Source: Euleptes europaea
Lineage: Eukaryota > Chordata > Lepidosauria > Squamata > Sphaerodactylidae
Length of the DNA stretch: 64,000 nucleotides
Assembly: GCF_029931775.1 (NCBI RefSeq)
Contig: NC_079332.1
Location: 19,475,803 to 19,539,802 of the forward strand
Direction: 5' to 3'
In this document: positions 13,700-26,200 of the stretch, one piece after another
Numbering within the stretch: the first letter of the stretch is position 1
Layout: every line of letters starts with the position of its first letter
Position numbers and translations under genes: made by a program
Notes under the pieces: model-generated
Seen by the model: only the letters and a program-made list of their open reading frames with translations
What the model was told of the DNA's origin: nothing
Database searches by the model: none

Positions 13700-14206
13700 A
13701 CTGGGGAGGGCAGAATTGGGTGTGTGTGTGGGGGGGAGGGCGCTCAGCAGGGGGCGTGGTGCCGTAGAGCCCGCCCCCCGCCCGACGCTGCCGTTCCGTC
13801 CAGGAGGGCCGCCCCCTTTGCAGCCTGGCGACCACCTGTAATGCCGGGAGGTCTCCAGGCCTCACCTGGAGAGGAGCAGCACGGCCGCCCCCACGCCCCG
13901 CTCTGGGCCTGCCGGGCGGCGCCGAACCCGAACCCTCTTCCCCCCCTACCCAGGCAGCCGGCCCCCCGCCTCCGGCCCAGCCAGGGGCACCGAGCCTCAC
14001 GCCGCCCTCATGGCCCCTTCCTCACTGCCGCCGCCGCCGCCGCCTGAACCGTTGCCTTGGTTACCGCTGAGGCGGCAGGACGCGCGCGGGGCGCCTGCTG
14101 CTGACGCGCTTCCGGCGGCGGCGGCGGCGGCGCACTTCCGGGGCGCCGAGTCCAGGCGCCTGCGCCGCGTCGTGTGGTGCCGCCGCCGCCGCCGCCGCCG
14201 CTTGCG
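13700..14206. promoter_or_regulatory. Divergent CpG-rich promoter of KATNIP and GTF3C1
   Basis: Very GC-rich DNA with many CpG dinucleotides lies between the KATNIP start exon and the GTF3C1 ATG. It contains three CGG/CCG triplet runs (near 14031, 14113 and 14180-14201), the last directly abutting the GTF3C1 start. On the minus strand a strong splice donor (CTCCAG, then gtgagg) marks the end of a probable non-coding KATNIP exon 1 at 13866. A five-codon upstream ORF (ATG at 14011, minus) may lie in the KATNIP leader. No TATA box is evident. The head-to-head arrangement matches human 16p12.1. Transcription start sites cannot be placed from sequence alone. Confidence 0.7.
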
Positions 14207-17200
14207 ATGGAGGCTCTGTGGGCCGCGCTGGACGAGGTGGCGCTGGAGGGGCTGGAGGGGCTGACGCCGGGCGCCCTGTGGGAGCGGCTGGCCGGCCGCG
14301 TCCCGCCCTTCCCGCTGCCCCTCGAGCCCGCCGCCCGGCAGCTCCTCTGGGCCACGCTGGCCGCCCAGCCCCAGCTCCGCTTCCACCTCCTCCCCCGGCC
14401 CCGGCCCCCGCTGCGCCTCTTCGACCGGTGAGGGGGCGGCCAGGGGGGGCCTCGCCTGTCTGTAGGGCTGCCAACCACCCCCCCCACCCCCCACCCCCCA
14501 CCCCGGCTACGTCGATTGCTTGTTTGTTTTATGCGTTTATTTGAAACGTTTGTTCCACTCCCCCTGGAGAAAATGGTGGTTGCTTTGGAAGGAGGGCTGT
14601 AGGGCACTATACCCTGCCGAGGTCTCTCCCTCCCCTAACCCCCTCCCCCTCCCAAGCTCCACCCTCAAATCTCCAGATGTTTCTAAATCAGCAGTTAGCA
14701 ACGCTCGTTTCTAGTCCTCTTGAGGCACCGGCCAGTCCCAGGGGCCGGCTCCCTTCCTCCAAGGAGCTCTGCCTGGAATTGGCGCGTCGCCTTTCTCTGA
14801 GAGCTTCCGGGTTGAGCACCAGTTTGCCCCCGGGTCTTCTGGTCTCAGGCCTGCTCAGTACACCGCCCTGGCCTTAGCGCCTTCAGGCTGGGCATGTTAA
14901 GTGGACTCTTCCATTCTGCACAAATGTCAGGCTGCACTTCGCTTAAACAGCAAAAAAAACCCCTATAGATTCCAGTCATGCTGGCTCAGAAGTCCTCACA
15001 CCCTACGTGTTGTTTCAGGTATGAAGAAATTGACCTTGAAACGGGCATATTGGAGACCAAGAGAGATCCCATTCCTGTTGATGACATTTATCCCGTGCAC
15101 ATGGTAGTAGACGACAGCAGTGGCATCCAGGGTTCGTGCCAGTATTTTAAAGAGAGGCTGGATATAACTGATCAAATCAGGACAAAGGACATGCAGGCCT
15201 GCTGCACTTACACAGAGGCTTATGACAAGTGAGTAGACTGAGCTCGACTGTGAAATGTCTTGGAAGCCATACCTGCTGCATCAGGCCAAGGTCCCCCTCC
15301 CTCAGTGTTCTGTTTCCCTCGGGAGTGGCCATGTCCCCCAGGAAGCAGACAAGCAGGGCACAAAGCCAAGAGCTGTCTGCTGGCTGTTTTGCTCCCAGGC
15401 ATCTGACATTTAATAGGATGCTGCCTCCTAACATGGTCACTGGCCATTGGTGGATTGAGCATTTGCAAATTTGTCTGATCCACATTTAAAGCTGCATTTT
15501 ATATAGCTCAGTTATCTCTCCATTTTGTGGTGGTGAATTCCGTGGCTGTGCATTGTGTAAAGTAGAACTGTCTTCTGTCTGCCCTTGCAGTTGGCCCGTC
15601 AGCTTCACAGGGTGTCCTTGAGTTCTCATGTTATGGATGAGGGAGAGAAAGCTCTCTCTCCCTCTCTCCCTTATCCAAATCATTTTGTATTCTGGCATCT
15701 GAGCATAGTGTTTGGTGCCACTTGTGCTTGCTAGATTTTCTGATTGTGTACTTCCCATTAATAAAGATGCCTGTGTTTTGCAATATATACATGTCTCATG
15801 CTCATTTTCTACAATGCCAAAAAGCCCTGTTACTTTGTCAAAATTATGCCCTAGTATTTGTGTGTACACAATCCTCAGGCTGTAAAACCAACCCAACCTG
15901 CATCTCCTTTTAGAAAATGCCTGCAAGAAGCAGAAGGGAGGGTTTCCCCCAGAGTCCGTCAGCCTCCTTCAGGAGTCCAGCCAGCAACTTTTATTGCCTC
16001 TTATTCTTGCTGTGCAGATGGGGAGAGCAGTTACTCATTGTTGCCTCCCAGGCTCTGCGGCACAGAGCACTGATCGGATGGGAAGGGGACCCGGATCTAA
16101 AGCTTCCTGACTTCTCCTACTGTATTTTGGAGCGGCTCGGGCGCGCTCGATGGCAAGGGGAGCTTCAACGGGACCTCAGCGTGGCTTTCAAGTAAGTGAG
16201 AAGGCTTCTGTGTGTTGCTAGGCAGTGATGCTAAGGGCCTGGTGCCTTGCTGCCATTTTTGTGATCCAGCTGTGGGGTGCGTGATTTGTGCTGCCAGGGG
16301 GAGGGGGCATTAGCAGTTGCTTTTCACTGGGTAGGAGGGAACCTGCAGGCTGTTGCTTTGGCTTGCCGGCTTCTATGGCTTCTTGCAGGTTGTCTCTGGG
16401 ATATATTCTGCCGTCTCCCTAAACTCCTCTGTCTTCTCACTTTGATGTTTCTATTATGGGGCTGCTGAGCTGTAGAGAAGCCAAATGCCTATGCCCTTGG
16501 GGAGATGCCAAAACTTTAACCATAGTCATACCACAACAGGTGTGTTTGAGTGCGTATATGTGGCGATGTTTAAATAATTGGGAACCACTTGCACATGCAG
16601 CAAGAAATAAATAAATTTTGCTTGCTGATGTCAGCATGTTTCACCAGGAGAAGGAGACATGTTAGAGAAGCCAGGATATGTCTCAAGTCTGGCTTAAGAC
16701 CTCAGTTCGATTCCCGTTGCAATTAGCCTCATCACATCAGAGAGGCATGTTTTGGGAATGCCTTTCTTGACCTTTTTACTTTTGCGCTGTTTGCTATAAG
16801 AGAACAAACTCTGTCATTCCAGAGTGGATGCCGGGAAACTTCACTACCACCGCCGGGTGCTGGACAGGAACAGGCTCATCTCCATGCAGTCCCACGTGAT
16901 CCGGCTGCCCTCTGGGGCCCAGCAGCACTCCATCCTGCTGCTCCTGACCCGCTTTCACATTGACAGGTGTGGGCCAGACCGGGGAAGGCCCATCTCCAGT
17001 TTTTGCAGCCAGTGGCCAGCAGCTCTGTGTTCTTCTCGCCCGTTACCTGTTTTAGTGCATCGCTAATCGCTTGCAGGATTGGCAAGTGAAGGGCTTTGCT
17101 TTGCTATTTCTCTTGGAGAGCTTGGCAGTTCGTGTGGTGTTTACTCGCTCTTGCCTCTTCTTGGGTTTTAGGAGGAGCAAATATGATATCCTTATGGAGA

Positions 17201-20200
17201 AGCTCTCTGGTATGCTGAGCGGTCGGCCAGGACAGATGGAGATCTTGGGGAACATTCGGGAGGAGCTGGTGAGCCCCCCGCTCCTTTTCCGTTTGCTCTG
17301 TCTCATAGATGGCTTTCAAAGCAGCTTAGGCAGATTCCTGGAGGAGAGGTCCGTCAGTGGCTACTGGCCATTGCGACTAAAGGGAACCTCCACAATGCAG
17401 AAGCAGCAAACCTCTGAATCCCGGTGCGAGGAGACAGGAGCAGGAGAAGGCCCTGTTTGCAACTGGTTGGCTGCCGTGTCAGGCTCTGCTCAACTGTAGC
17501 GCCTGGCCCTGGAGCATTTGTCTGCCAGAAGGAAAATTAACTGTCCCACCCCTTTCATTCAGCTGTTGCTGAATGGAGCTTAAAGATGCCACAGAATCCA
17601 GAGGTGTCTGGAAACTTGAGAACGTGTCGGGCTGGAGGCCTTGAGGGAGAGACTCTGGTGCCGTGGAATGGAAGAGGCTCTCTGTAAGCACAGCTGATGG
17701 TCAGCCTTACCTTGGGCCCTGTGGTGCAGCTCCTCAGGAGCAAGCAGCAGGACGGGGCACGGGGTGTGCGCGTGCACTTGTGAGGCCATCTGATAAAGCC
17801 CGGGGACAAGATGCTCCGGGGACAGCGGAACAGGTTGAGAGGCTGAAGCCTGGAGTGGGGAGAAACCCGGCCGAGCACCGACGGATGGTTCTGTGGATAT
17901 TTTGCCCGCTGTTCATCCCTGAGAGGCAGCCATTTGGGCAGGAGGGTAAAACCGCTCCATTTGCCTGTCTCGCTGTGCTTGCAGGGTCTCTGCGAGAAAA
18001 CATTCAAACGTCTCTATCAGTATATGCTGAACGCTGGCTTGGGCAAGATCGTGTCCGTCCCGTTGCAGAACATGCGCCCCGAAGGGGGTCCCTTCAAGAC
18101 CAAGAGGGGTAAGGAGGGGGCCGTTCGGGAACTGAGGTGGGGTAGGGAAACCTGCCCTGGGGGGTGTCCTCTCCTGGAGGATGAGAGATGAATAAGGTTT
18201 TATATTGTACAGATATGGTGATTTTTAATATATGCAATACTGCAATTTCTCATCAAAGCTAAACTTTACTGCGTTAACACGAAATGCTTAATCAGCATAT
18301 ACAGATCGGCGTATTTAGGAGAATTTAACGTACAGATGCCTCAGTTTGCTACAAGTTAAACTGTAAATACATTCTGTACAAAAGAGAGAGCGAGTTGCAG
18401 ACCGGCACCCCTGTCCTACATTTAGCATTTACGTATTAGTTTTTGCCGTTGAGAAGTAAGGGGGGGATTAAAAATAAAAAACATACATTTTGTAGAAAAG
18501 AAAAATAATGATTATTTGGACAGAGATAAAGTTAGAATACAACTAGAAACATGTTTGGGTACGGAATTAAAAATTTATAATGTTGAAAATATCCAACTTT
18601 TCAATATTGTCTGATCATCATACACATAGCAAATAGTGGGTCAAATGGGTCACGTTTAAACAATAAACATAACATTGAAAATTTGCGGTCTGTGTCTACT
18701 ATACATGTGGACTGAGTGAAGCAGCACCTTAAATGCATTGCAGCCATTCCCGAAGAGCGAGTATTTTATGGGAGGGTTTTTCTCAGAGCTCCTTGAAATT
18801 TGCTATTATTTTGTTGAAAGAACTGGGGGAAAGTCCTTGGGGAGAACAAGTGTTCTTTCCTGGGCCTTCCTGTCTCTAAGCGACCCCTCCCCCTGCCTTC
18901 TCTTCCCTCTCTAGCAAGGGCGTCCAAAGGGGAGGGTGCTTACACGTCCCTTGGGACTCAGGCCTGCCTATCCAGCCTCCTGGGTGGGGTGGGGGCGTGC
19001 GACGTATGTGTGAGTGCCCCATCCACCAAGCACACAGAGACCGACTAGGCCCACTTGCCTGTAGCTGTTCTGCGTGCTTGGCTGCCTTGGTGCCTATGCA
19101 GTACCTGCAGGAATGTTGGGGTGGCAGCACAGATGAAGTGTGAGAGGACAGGTTCCCCCCCACGGCGGCTGCAGCATCTGGTGGGAGACGCTGTCTCCTC
19201 CAGGCTGTATGTCCACACTCCTCTGAATGCAGCCAGCCATCCGTCTGCGTGTTTTCCCTGGAGGTGTGGGTGGTGGAAAGTGCCATTAAGTCGCAGCTGT
19301 CTTATGACGACCCCCACGTTGAGAGGTGGCTTTCCGTCGCCTGCCTCTGTGGACTTCTTTGGCAGTCTCCTGTCGCAGTAGCAATAATCTCATCCCCAGT
19401 ACAAGGAGACACCTGTTTGCTATGTCATCCTTTGCTTGCAGTTTTAGTTTCACTCCCATCCAAGCACTAACTAGGGCCAACCCTACTTACCTTCCAAGAG
19501 CTTCTGAAGTAGCCCGTCTGTTTTAGGGAGGTTTTTGCTTGTGAATTATTTATATAGCGTGGCCCTGCCAAAGCAAGTGGTGCCTGGTTTAACTTAGGCT
19601 GTTTTTCGGACTGCCTTGCCGCCCTCAGTGCCTGTGTGTGCTTTTGCTCCTAGGAACGGATGTCATGGTCCGTTGCCTGAAGCTCGTAAAGGAGTTCCGG
19701 AAGAAGGTGGATGACTACCACGATGACGACGATGAAGAGGTGATCACCAAGACGGTGCAGCCCATTGACGTGGTATACGAGAAGGACATGCTGACGCAGG
19801 CGTATGAGCTCAGTAGGTGGTGCGGTCGGTCAGCTTGGGGCAGGGGGGGTCCCCCTCTGTGGGGCGTGGAGAGCAGCTGCTGAGGGCTGGGATCTCTTTC
19901 AGCCACCACCAGAAACAACAGTCTGGCCGCGTTTCATTTGGCACAAGAGGTCTCAGGTGCTTCTGTTGAGGCGTGGCCACGGGTGACATTGAGGCGACTT
20001 CACTATCCTTGGGGGGAATGATCGTTTTAGCCTCTGACTCGGCCTTGGCTTCTGAGGCCCACAAGGAGCCTGGTCACCAGACTAAGAAATGTGCACATTT
20101 TATGTAAATAGCATGTTTTGTTGACTGAGGTGGAAAATAATTGAACAGACAGTGGCTTTGTTTGCACTTCTCTGTTCTTTCCAGAGACAAAAAAAATGGG

Positions 20201-23200
20201 CTGTTTCTGTTTGGTGATCATGCTTCCCAAGACTGAGTCTGTTTTAGATCAGGGTGGCATCCAGTATAGACCCAATGTAGATCTCTGTTGTCCTTCTTCT
20301 CCGCAGTAGAAAGCTGGGGGACCAAAGGTATTTCCCAAGCTGAGCTTCGAGCTGCTATGAACGTGGGGAAGCTCGAGGCACGGATGTTGTGCCGCCTCTT
20401 GGAGCGGTACAAAGTGATCAAGGTAGCGTTGGTCGTGCCGATACCTCCCACGGACCTCCACCGCTGGTCCTTGTACAAACTCTGAAAGGGGTTCATCGGC
20501 AATGATCCCTTGTCTTGATTCGTGCTTAGGGGTTCATGGAGGACGAAGGCAGGCAGCGGACAACCAAGTACATCACCTGCACCTTTGCGGAAGAGAGCGA
20601 CCTGAGCCGGCAGTTTGAGCGTGAGAAGGCCCGGAGCGAGCAGCTGGCCTTGGCTAGCACTTCTGCAGCCCAGGAAGACTCCTTGCCTGGGGAGGAGTTC
20701 TCGCCCGGGGAGGAGGAGACACTGCTCTCTGAATTGGTGAATGAGGAGGAGGAAGAGGAGGAGGAGAAAGATGGCGTGGGGGCAAGGAAGGCTGGCGTGG
20801 GGCCGCGGCTGAGGCTTCCTTTTCAAGGAGGCCTGTGCCAGGCAACCCCAACCAAAGGTGCGGTGTGGGCTTTGTCGGGTAAGGGGTGCTTGTTCTCTGT
20901 GCGGGCACTGCAAGTGGCACATCTGCGTTCAGTGGCTCTTAGGGCCCTGACTTGCCTGTGCTTTGGGCTTCTTCCCTATTGTGCTTGGCTGTCTTTCCGT
21001 ATCAGTGTGGCTTCTGGAGCCTCTTTGGTTGCCAGGCCCTCCTCCGTATTGTTGTGCGGCTGCTCTCCCTGACCTGGGTTGCCAGGGCGGGGCGGGCAAC
21101 TGGTTGTGCGGCATGGTGGAAGTTGTCTGACTTAGTGACAGTGGAATTGGGTCTGAAATAAGGCACTTAACAGCTGGAGGGCTGCCAGCACCCCTGTGGA
21201 GCAATGCAGGGACCTGCCCCTCGGACTTGCGTTTAGCTGGCTTCGGAGGGCCAAATCCAGTTCTGCAGTCTTGGCAAGCATCCTGTTCCAAAGGAAGAGG
21301 CTACTGTAGCTGAACTTAGGGAGAGGCTGTGGCTCAGTGGTAGAGCCTCTGCTTGGCATGCAGAAGGTCCCAGGTTCAATCCCCGGCATCTCCAGTTAAA
21401 GGGACTAGGCAAGTAGGTGGTGTGAAAGACCTCTGCCTGAGACCGTGGAGATCTGCTACCAGTCTGAGTAGACAATACTGACTTGGATGGACCCAGGGCG
21501 GACCAGTAGGGCACACGTATTTCTTCAGTTCAGGTTATTTACAGTTATTTAACCAGCAAATATCAGTAAAAAATTACAATTTTAAAACTCCATCTGAGGA
21601 TCTCCGTATCTTATTGGCTATATAACAGAACTTTGCTACTGAATAAGACGTAAAAGCATCTTTATCTTCTAATAAAAATTTAACAATAAAATCATCCGAA
21701 TAGATAACTTCCCTAAATTTTCTGGTTAACACAGGTAAAATCAACTTATTTCTAACCTGATAAAATCCACGGTGTAGTAAAATACGTACACGTATTTCTT
21801 GTCCTAGCCAGGAAATCGGCAGCTCCAGCGACCCTGGGCAGGATGCGGCCTCCGTTGCACTCCCCAGGATACCCAGAAGAGCTTCCTGAACACTCTGCAG
21901 ATGATGATTCTGCTTCAGATATGCTGAAGCAAGAAACCACTCTCTCCTCATGCGCCCACTCTGCAGATGACGCCGGGGACGTGGTGGTGGTTGAGGAAGT
22001 GAGGCTTGAAACCCCCAAAGTAAGAGGCTTGGGTTCAAATCACTTTCACTATTACTGTGCATGTTTGGTACAGTTGAGTGGGCGGGGCTCTTGAGGTCTC
22101 TAGAGGTATCCAGTGAGGGTGATGGGTGGTAGATTCAGGACAGATGTAAGGAAATTCTTCTTTGTACAATGAGTGATTAACATGTGGAATTTTCTGCCAG
22201 GGGATGTAGGGATGGCCACGGGCACAGGTGGCTTTAAAAGGGGATTAGACAGATTCATGGCGGAGAGGTCTGTTGGTGGCTACTGGACAAGATGACTCCA
22301 GAGTTAGTCAGCCTCTGAATCCTAGTGCCAGGAAGCCAACAATGGGGAAGGCCTCGGCCTCTATGCCTTGTTGTGGGCCCTCCAGAATAACTGGTTGGCC
22401 ACCATGTGAGACGGAATGCTGGACTCGATGGACCCTCACTGGTCTGATCTGGCAGGGCTCCTTTGAGGTTCTGAGTGTCACTTAGAGGAGGGCAGGGAGC
22501 TGTTCCTGTTGGCAACGGAGGAGAGGACTCGCAATAATGGAGATAAATTGTGGGTGGAAAGGTACCAGCTGCATATTAGGAATTTTTTTTTATAGTAAGA
22601 GTTGTTTGACACTGGAATCAGCTACCTAGGGAGATGGTGAGCTCCCCCTCACTGGCAGTCTTTAAGCAGAGGCTGGACAAGCACTTGTCAGGGATGCTGT
22701 AGGCCAGAGGTTCCCAAATTGTGCACCAAGGAGCACTTGGTGCTCCGCAAAACATCTCCTAGTGCTCCATGAAGAGATTGGAAAGAAAAATACTACTGTC
22801 ATTCAGTTTAGTATATAGGTGCTAGGTGAAAATTAGTGCTCCATGATGAATTTCTCTCCTGAAAAGTGCTCCATGACTCAAAAAGTTTGGGAAACTCTGC
22901 TCTAGGCTCATCCTTCATTGAGCAGGGGGTTGGAATAGATGGCCTGTATGGCCCCTTCAAACTCTATGATTCTGTGATCAGGGAAATGCCTTGGCCTCTA
23001 TGCCCTGTTGTTGGTCCTGCAGAGGAACTGGTTGGCCACCGTGTGAGACGGGATGCAGGACTAGATGGACCCTCACTCGATTGACCCAGCAGGGCTCTTC
23101 TGATGTTCTAATGAGGGGAAAGCCTCACCCTCTATGCCCTGTTGCTAGCCCTCCAGAGGAACTGGCGCTGGGGAATCCTCTTCTTGGTCTGGGGTGGCAC

Positions 23201-26200
23201 AGTAATTACTGAGAAATAGAAACTGTCCTGGACCCTGGAAGCGGCATGCTTTGCTTCACCATGCCTCTCTTGCAGGTAGCAGGAGGGAATAAAGTACAGG
23301 TGTGCTTAGGGGAAAGGCTGCCTCGCTGCCCCCTCCAACGTGGCAAGAGTTGGTAGGTGGCATAGCTTCCACTGCCCACCCTGGGCCAGTGGAGGAAAGG
23401 TGGGCTAAAAAGGCTTGGAGGTGAACGTGAAGCGCCTGGACCTTCAGGATGATGCTGTTGCAGCCATCTTGTTTGTGGGCCTCCAAGCGGTAGTTGGTTG
23501 CCCGCTGTGTCAGCCGAGTGCTGGCCTAGATGGGCCTGTGGTGGGATCCATCAGGGCTCTTCTTACTGCTGCCTTCTGTGTTCCTGTGCCTCCTTCCCCT
23601 TGTCTGGCACGGGGCTTGTCTCAACAACTCTGTGCCAGGTTTTCTCTTAGGAGCATTTTTCTCGCCCTCTGCCAGAAGACCTGGGATGACAGAAGGAAGG
23701 AGAAGCGCCCTCGGGCCTCGGCAACTGAGCGCTCGCATGAGACCTACCGCCTCCTGAAGCGGCGCAACCTCATCATTGAGGCGGTCCAAAACCTCCGCTT
23801 GATTGAGAGCTTGTTTGTGTAAGTGGGGGAAGGGAGGTCCATGGGTGCTGCTCTGGTCCCAGACTGCTGGCTGGCTAAGCAGAGCGAGTGAAGCGGGCTT
23901 CTCCGAGGTGGCATCCTGCCAGCCTGGCTCTGAGGGTCGCTCTGGCCTGTCTTGTGGGCCTGGGGCCCTGGCTGGGGTTTGGCATCTATCCTTCTCCCGG
24001 AGCATCCCCCATCGACTGTGACAGTGGTAGGCTGGAGCCAAGGGCCAGTGGGGTCCGTGCAGTGCCCTGGAGCGCTCTGGAGCCTAAACGGCCGCTGGTG
24101 TCCCCAGTGCCGTTTCCCCCTGAGTCTTGGCTAGAAACTGCCAAGGGGCTTTTGAGCTCCTGGGGCCTGCTCTCGCCTCCTGTTGATACCCCAGCCAGCT
24201 GTTGGCGGCGTGCAGCTGATGTCCTGGGGTCCTTGTGTTGCCCTCCCTCCCCCTTCCTTCCTTCCTCCCTCCCTCCCTCTCCTGGGCTGCTTCTCTTTGC
24301 CTGTCGCCCATTTGGGGCCCGTCTGTTCCACTCAGTGGGACTTTCAGCCCTTGAGCTACAGAGAAGCGTCCTGTGTTGTAGGCTCCAGAAGATGGTCATG
24401 GATCAAGAGAAGCAGGAAGGGGTCTCCACGCGGTGCTGCAAGAAATCCATCATACGCTTAGTGCAGCGGCTCTCCCAGGAAGGGCTGCTGCGCCTGTACC
24501 GCACCACCGTCATCCAGGATGGGGTCAGCAAAAAGGTGATCTGGCCCTCAGAGGCTTCCCAGCCAAGACTCTCCCTCATTAGTAGTAGTAGTAGTAGTAG
24601 TAATCTTTTATTTATACTCCGTCCTCCCCGACCAAGCTGGGCTTAGGGAAGCTGCCATCATAGTCAAAATACAATAAATATCAATTGGTTCTTGTAGGTT
24701 ATCCGGGCTGTGTGACCGTGGTCTTGGTATTTTCTTTCCTGACATTTCGCCAGCAGCTGTGGCAGGCATCTTCAGAGGAGTAACACTGAAGGACAGTGTC
24801 TCTCAGTGTCAAGGGTGTAGGAAGAGTAATATATAGTCAAAAAGAGGTTGGGTTTGAGCTGAGTCATTGTCCTGCAAAAAGTATCAAAGGTACTGTGCTA
24901 ATCATTGTCCTGTAAGTATCAAGATAATGTGCTAATGAGGGTGTGGTATGTTAATATGGAACCATTGTATCCTGAAATGATCTGTTAACATGTGGAATCC
25001 ACAACTAATCCACATGGCTATTGTGGACTTCGTTAGTCTGTTCTGGAGGCTTCCATCCAAACATTCAGTTTACCATGGAAAAGGAAATTGAGGGTAAACT
25101 CCCATTTCTTGATACCCTTGTCATCCATAAAACAAACTTTCAATTAGGTCACAAGGTCTACCGGAAACCAACTCACACAGATCGCTACTTACACAAAAAC
25201 TCCAACCACCCCCCCCCCGACAGAAAAGAGGAATAATCAAAACATTAATGGACCGTGCAAGATGCAGTTTCTCAAGGAAGAAAGTAATCATCTAAATCAC
25301 GCACTGCTAGCAAACGGCTATTCCAGAAATGAAATCAGAAGGGCCATTAAACCAAACAAAAATCAGAAAACAGGAAAAACAGTCTCCCATAGGAAAGGTA
25401 TTCTTGCCATTTATTAAAGGAGTCACTGATAGGATGGAGAAACTTTTGAAAAAACATAACCTACAAATAGTGTTTAAACCCACCAAGAAAATACAACAGA
25501 TGCTTCGATCAGCAAAAGACAAAAGAGACCCCCTCACCTCTGCAGGAGTATATCGTATACCTTGCAGTTGTGGACAAGTTTACATCGGGACCACACAACG
25601 CAGCATACAAACACAGATAAAAGAACATGAAAGATGCTGCAGACTTGGTCAACCTGAGAAATCAGCAGTGGCTGAACATGGACTGACCCAAACAGGACAC
25701 AGGGTCTTATTCCAAGACACTGAAATACTGGACAAGTCTACCAACTATTTTGTCAGATTGCACAGAGAAGCCATTGAAATTCATAAACATCAGCACAACT
25801 TTAACAGAAAAGAAGAGTTTAAGAATGAAAAAGGCTTGGCTTCCTGTCCTGAAAACCTCCAGACTAACAAAGACTACAGTCCACAATAGCCATGCGGATT
25901 AGCTTTGGATTCCACATGTTAACAGGTCATTTCAGGATACAATGGTTCCATATTAACATACCACACCCTCATTAGCACATTATCTTGATACTTACAGGAC
26001 AATGATTAGCACAGTACCTTTGATACTTTTTGCAGGACAATGACTCAGCTCAAACCCAACCCCTTTTTGACTATATATTACTCTTCCTACACACTTGACA
26101 CTGAGAGACACTGTCCTTCAGTGTTACTCCTCTGAAGATGCCTGCCACAGCTGCTGGCGAAACGTCAGGAAAGAAAATACCAAGACTACGGTCACACAGC

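Noticed and set aside
13698-14000. An in-frame N-terminal extension of KATNIP through the first exon
   Set aside because: The frame is open from about 14040 through the 13866 donor but has no ATG after its upstream stop, so translation most likely begins at 13162.
13997-14607. Long minus-strand open frames across the KATNIP/GTF3C1 promoter
   Set aside because: Arginine/glycine/alanine-rich translations of a CpG island and antisense to GTF3C1 exon 1; no family resemblance.
19440-19510. A 5S rRNA gene on the minus strand
   Set aside because: Only a degenerate internal part matches and it is fused to a SINE body.
21320-21400. tRNA-gene-like A and B boxes (also in the other SINE heads)
   Set aside because: They belong to SINE heads: the sequence continues into the SINE body, and no cloverleaf with acceptor stem forms.
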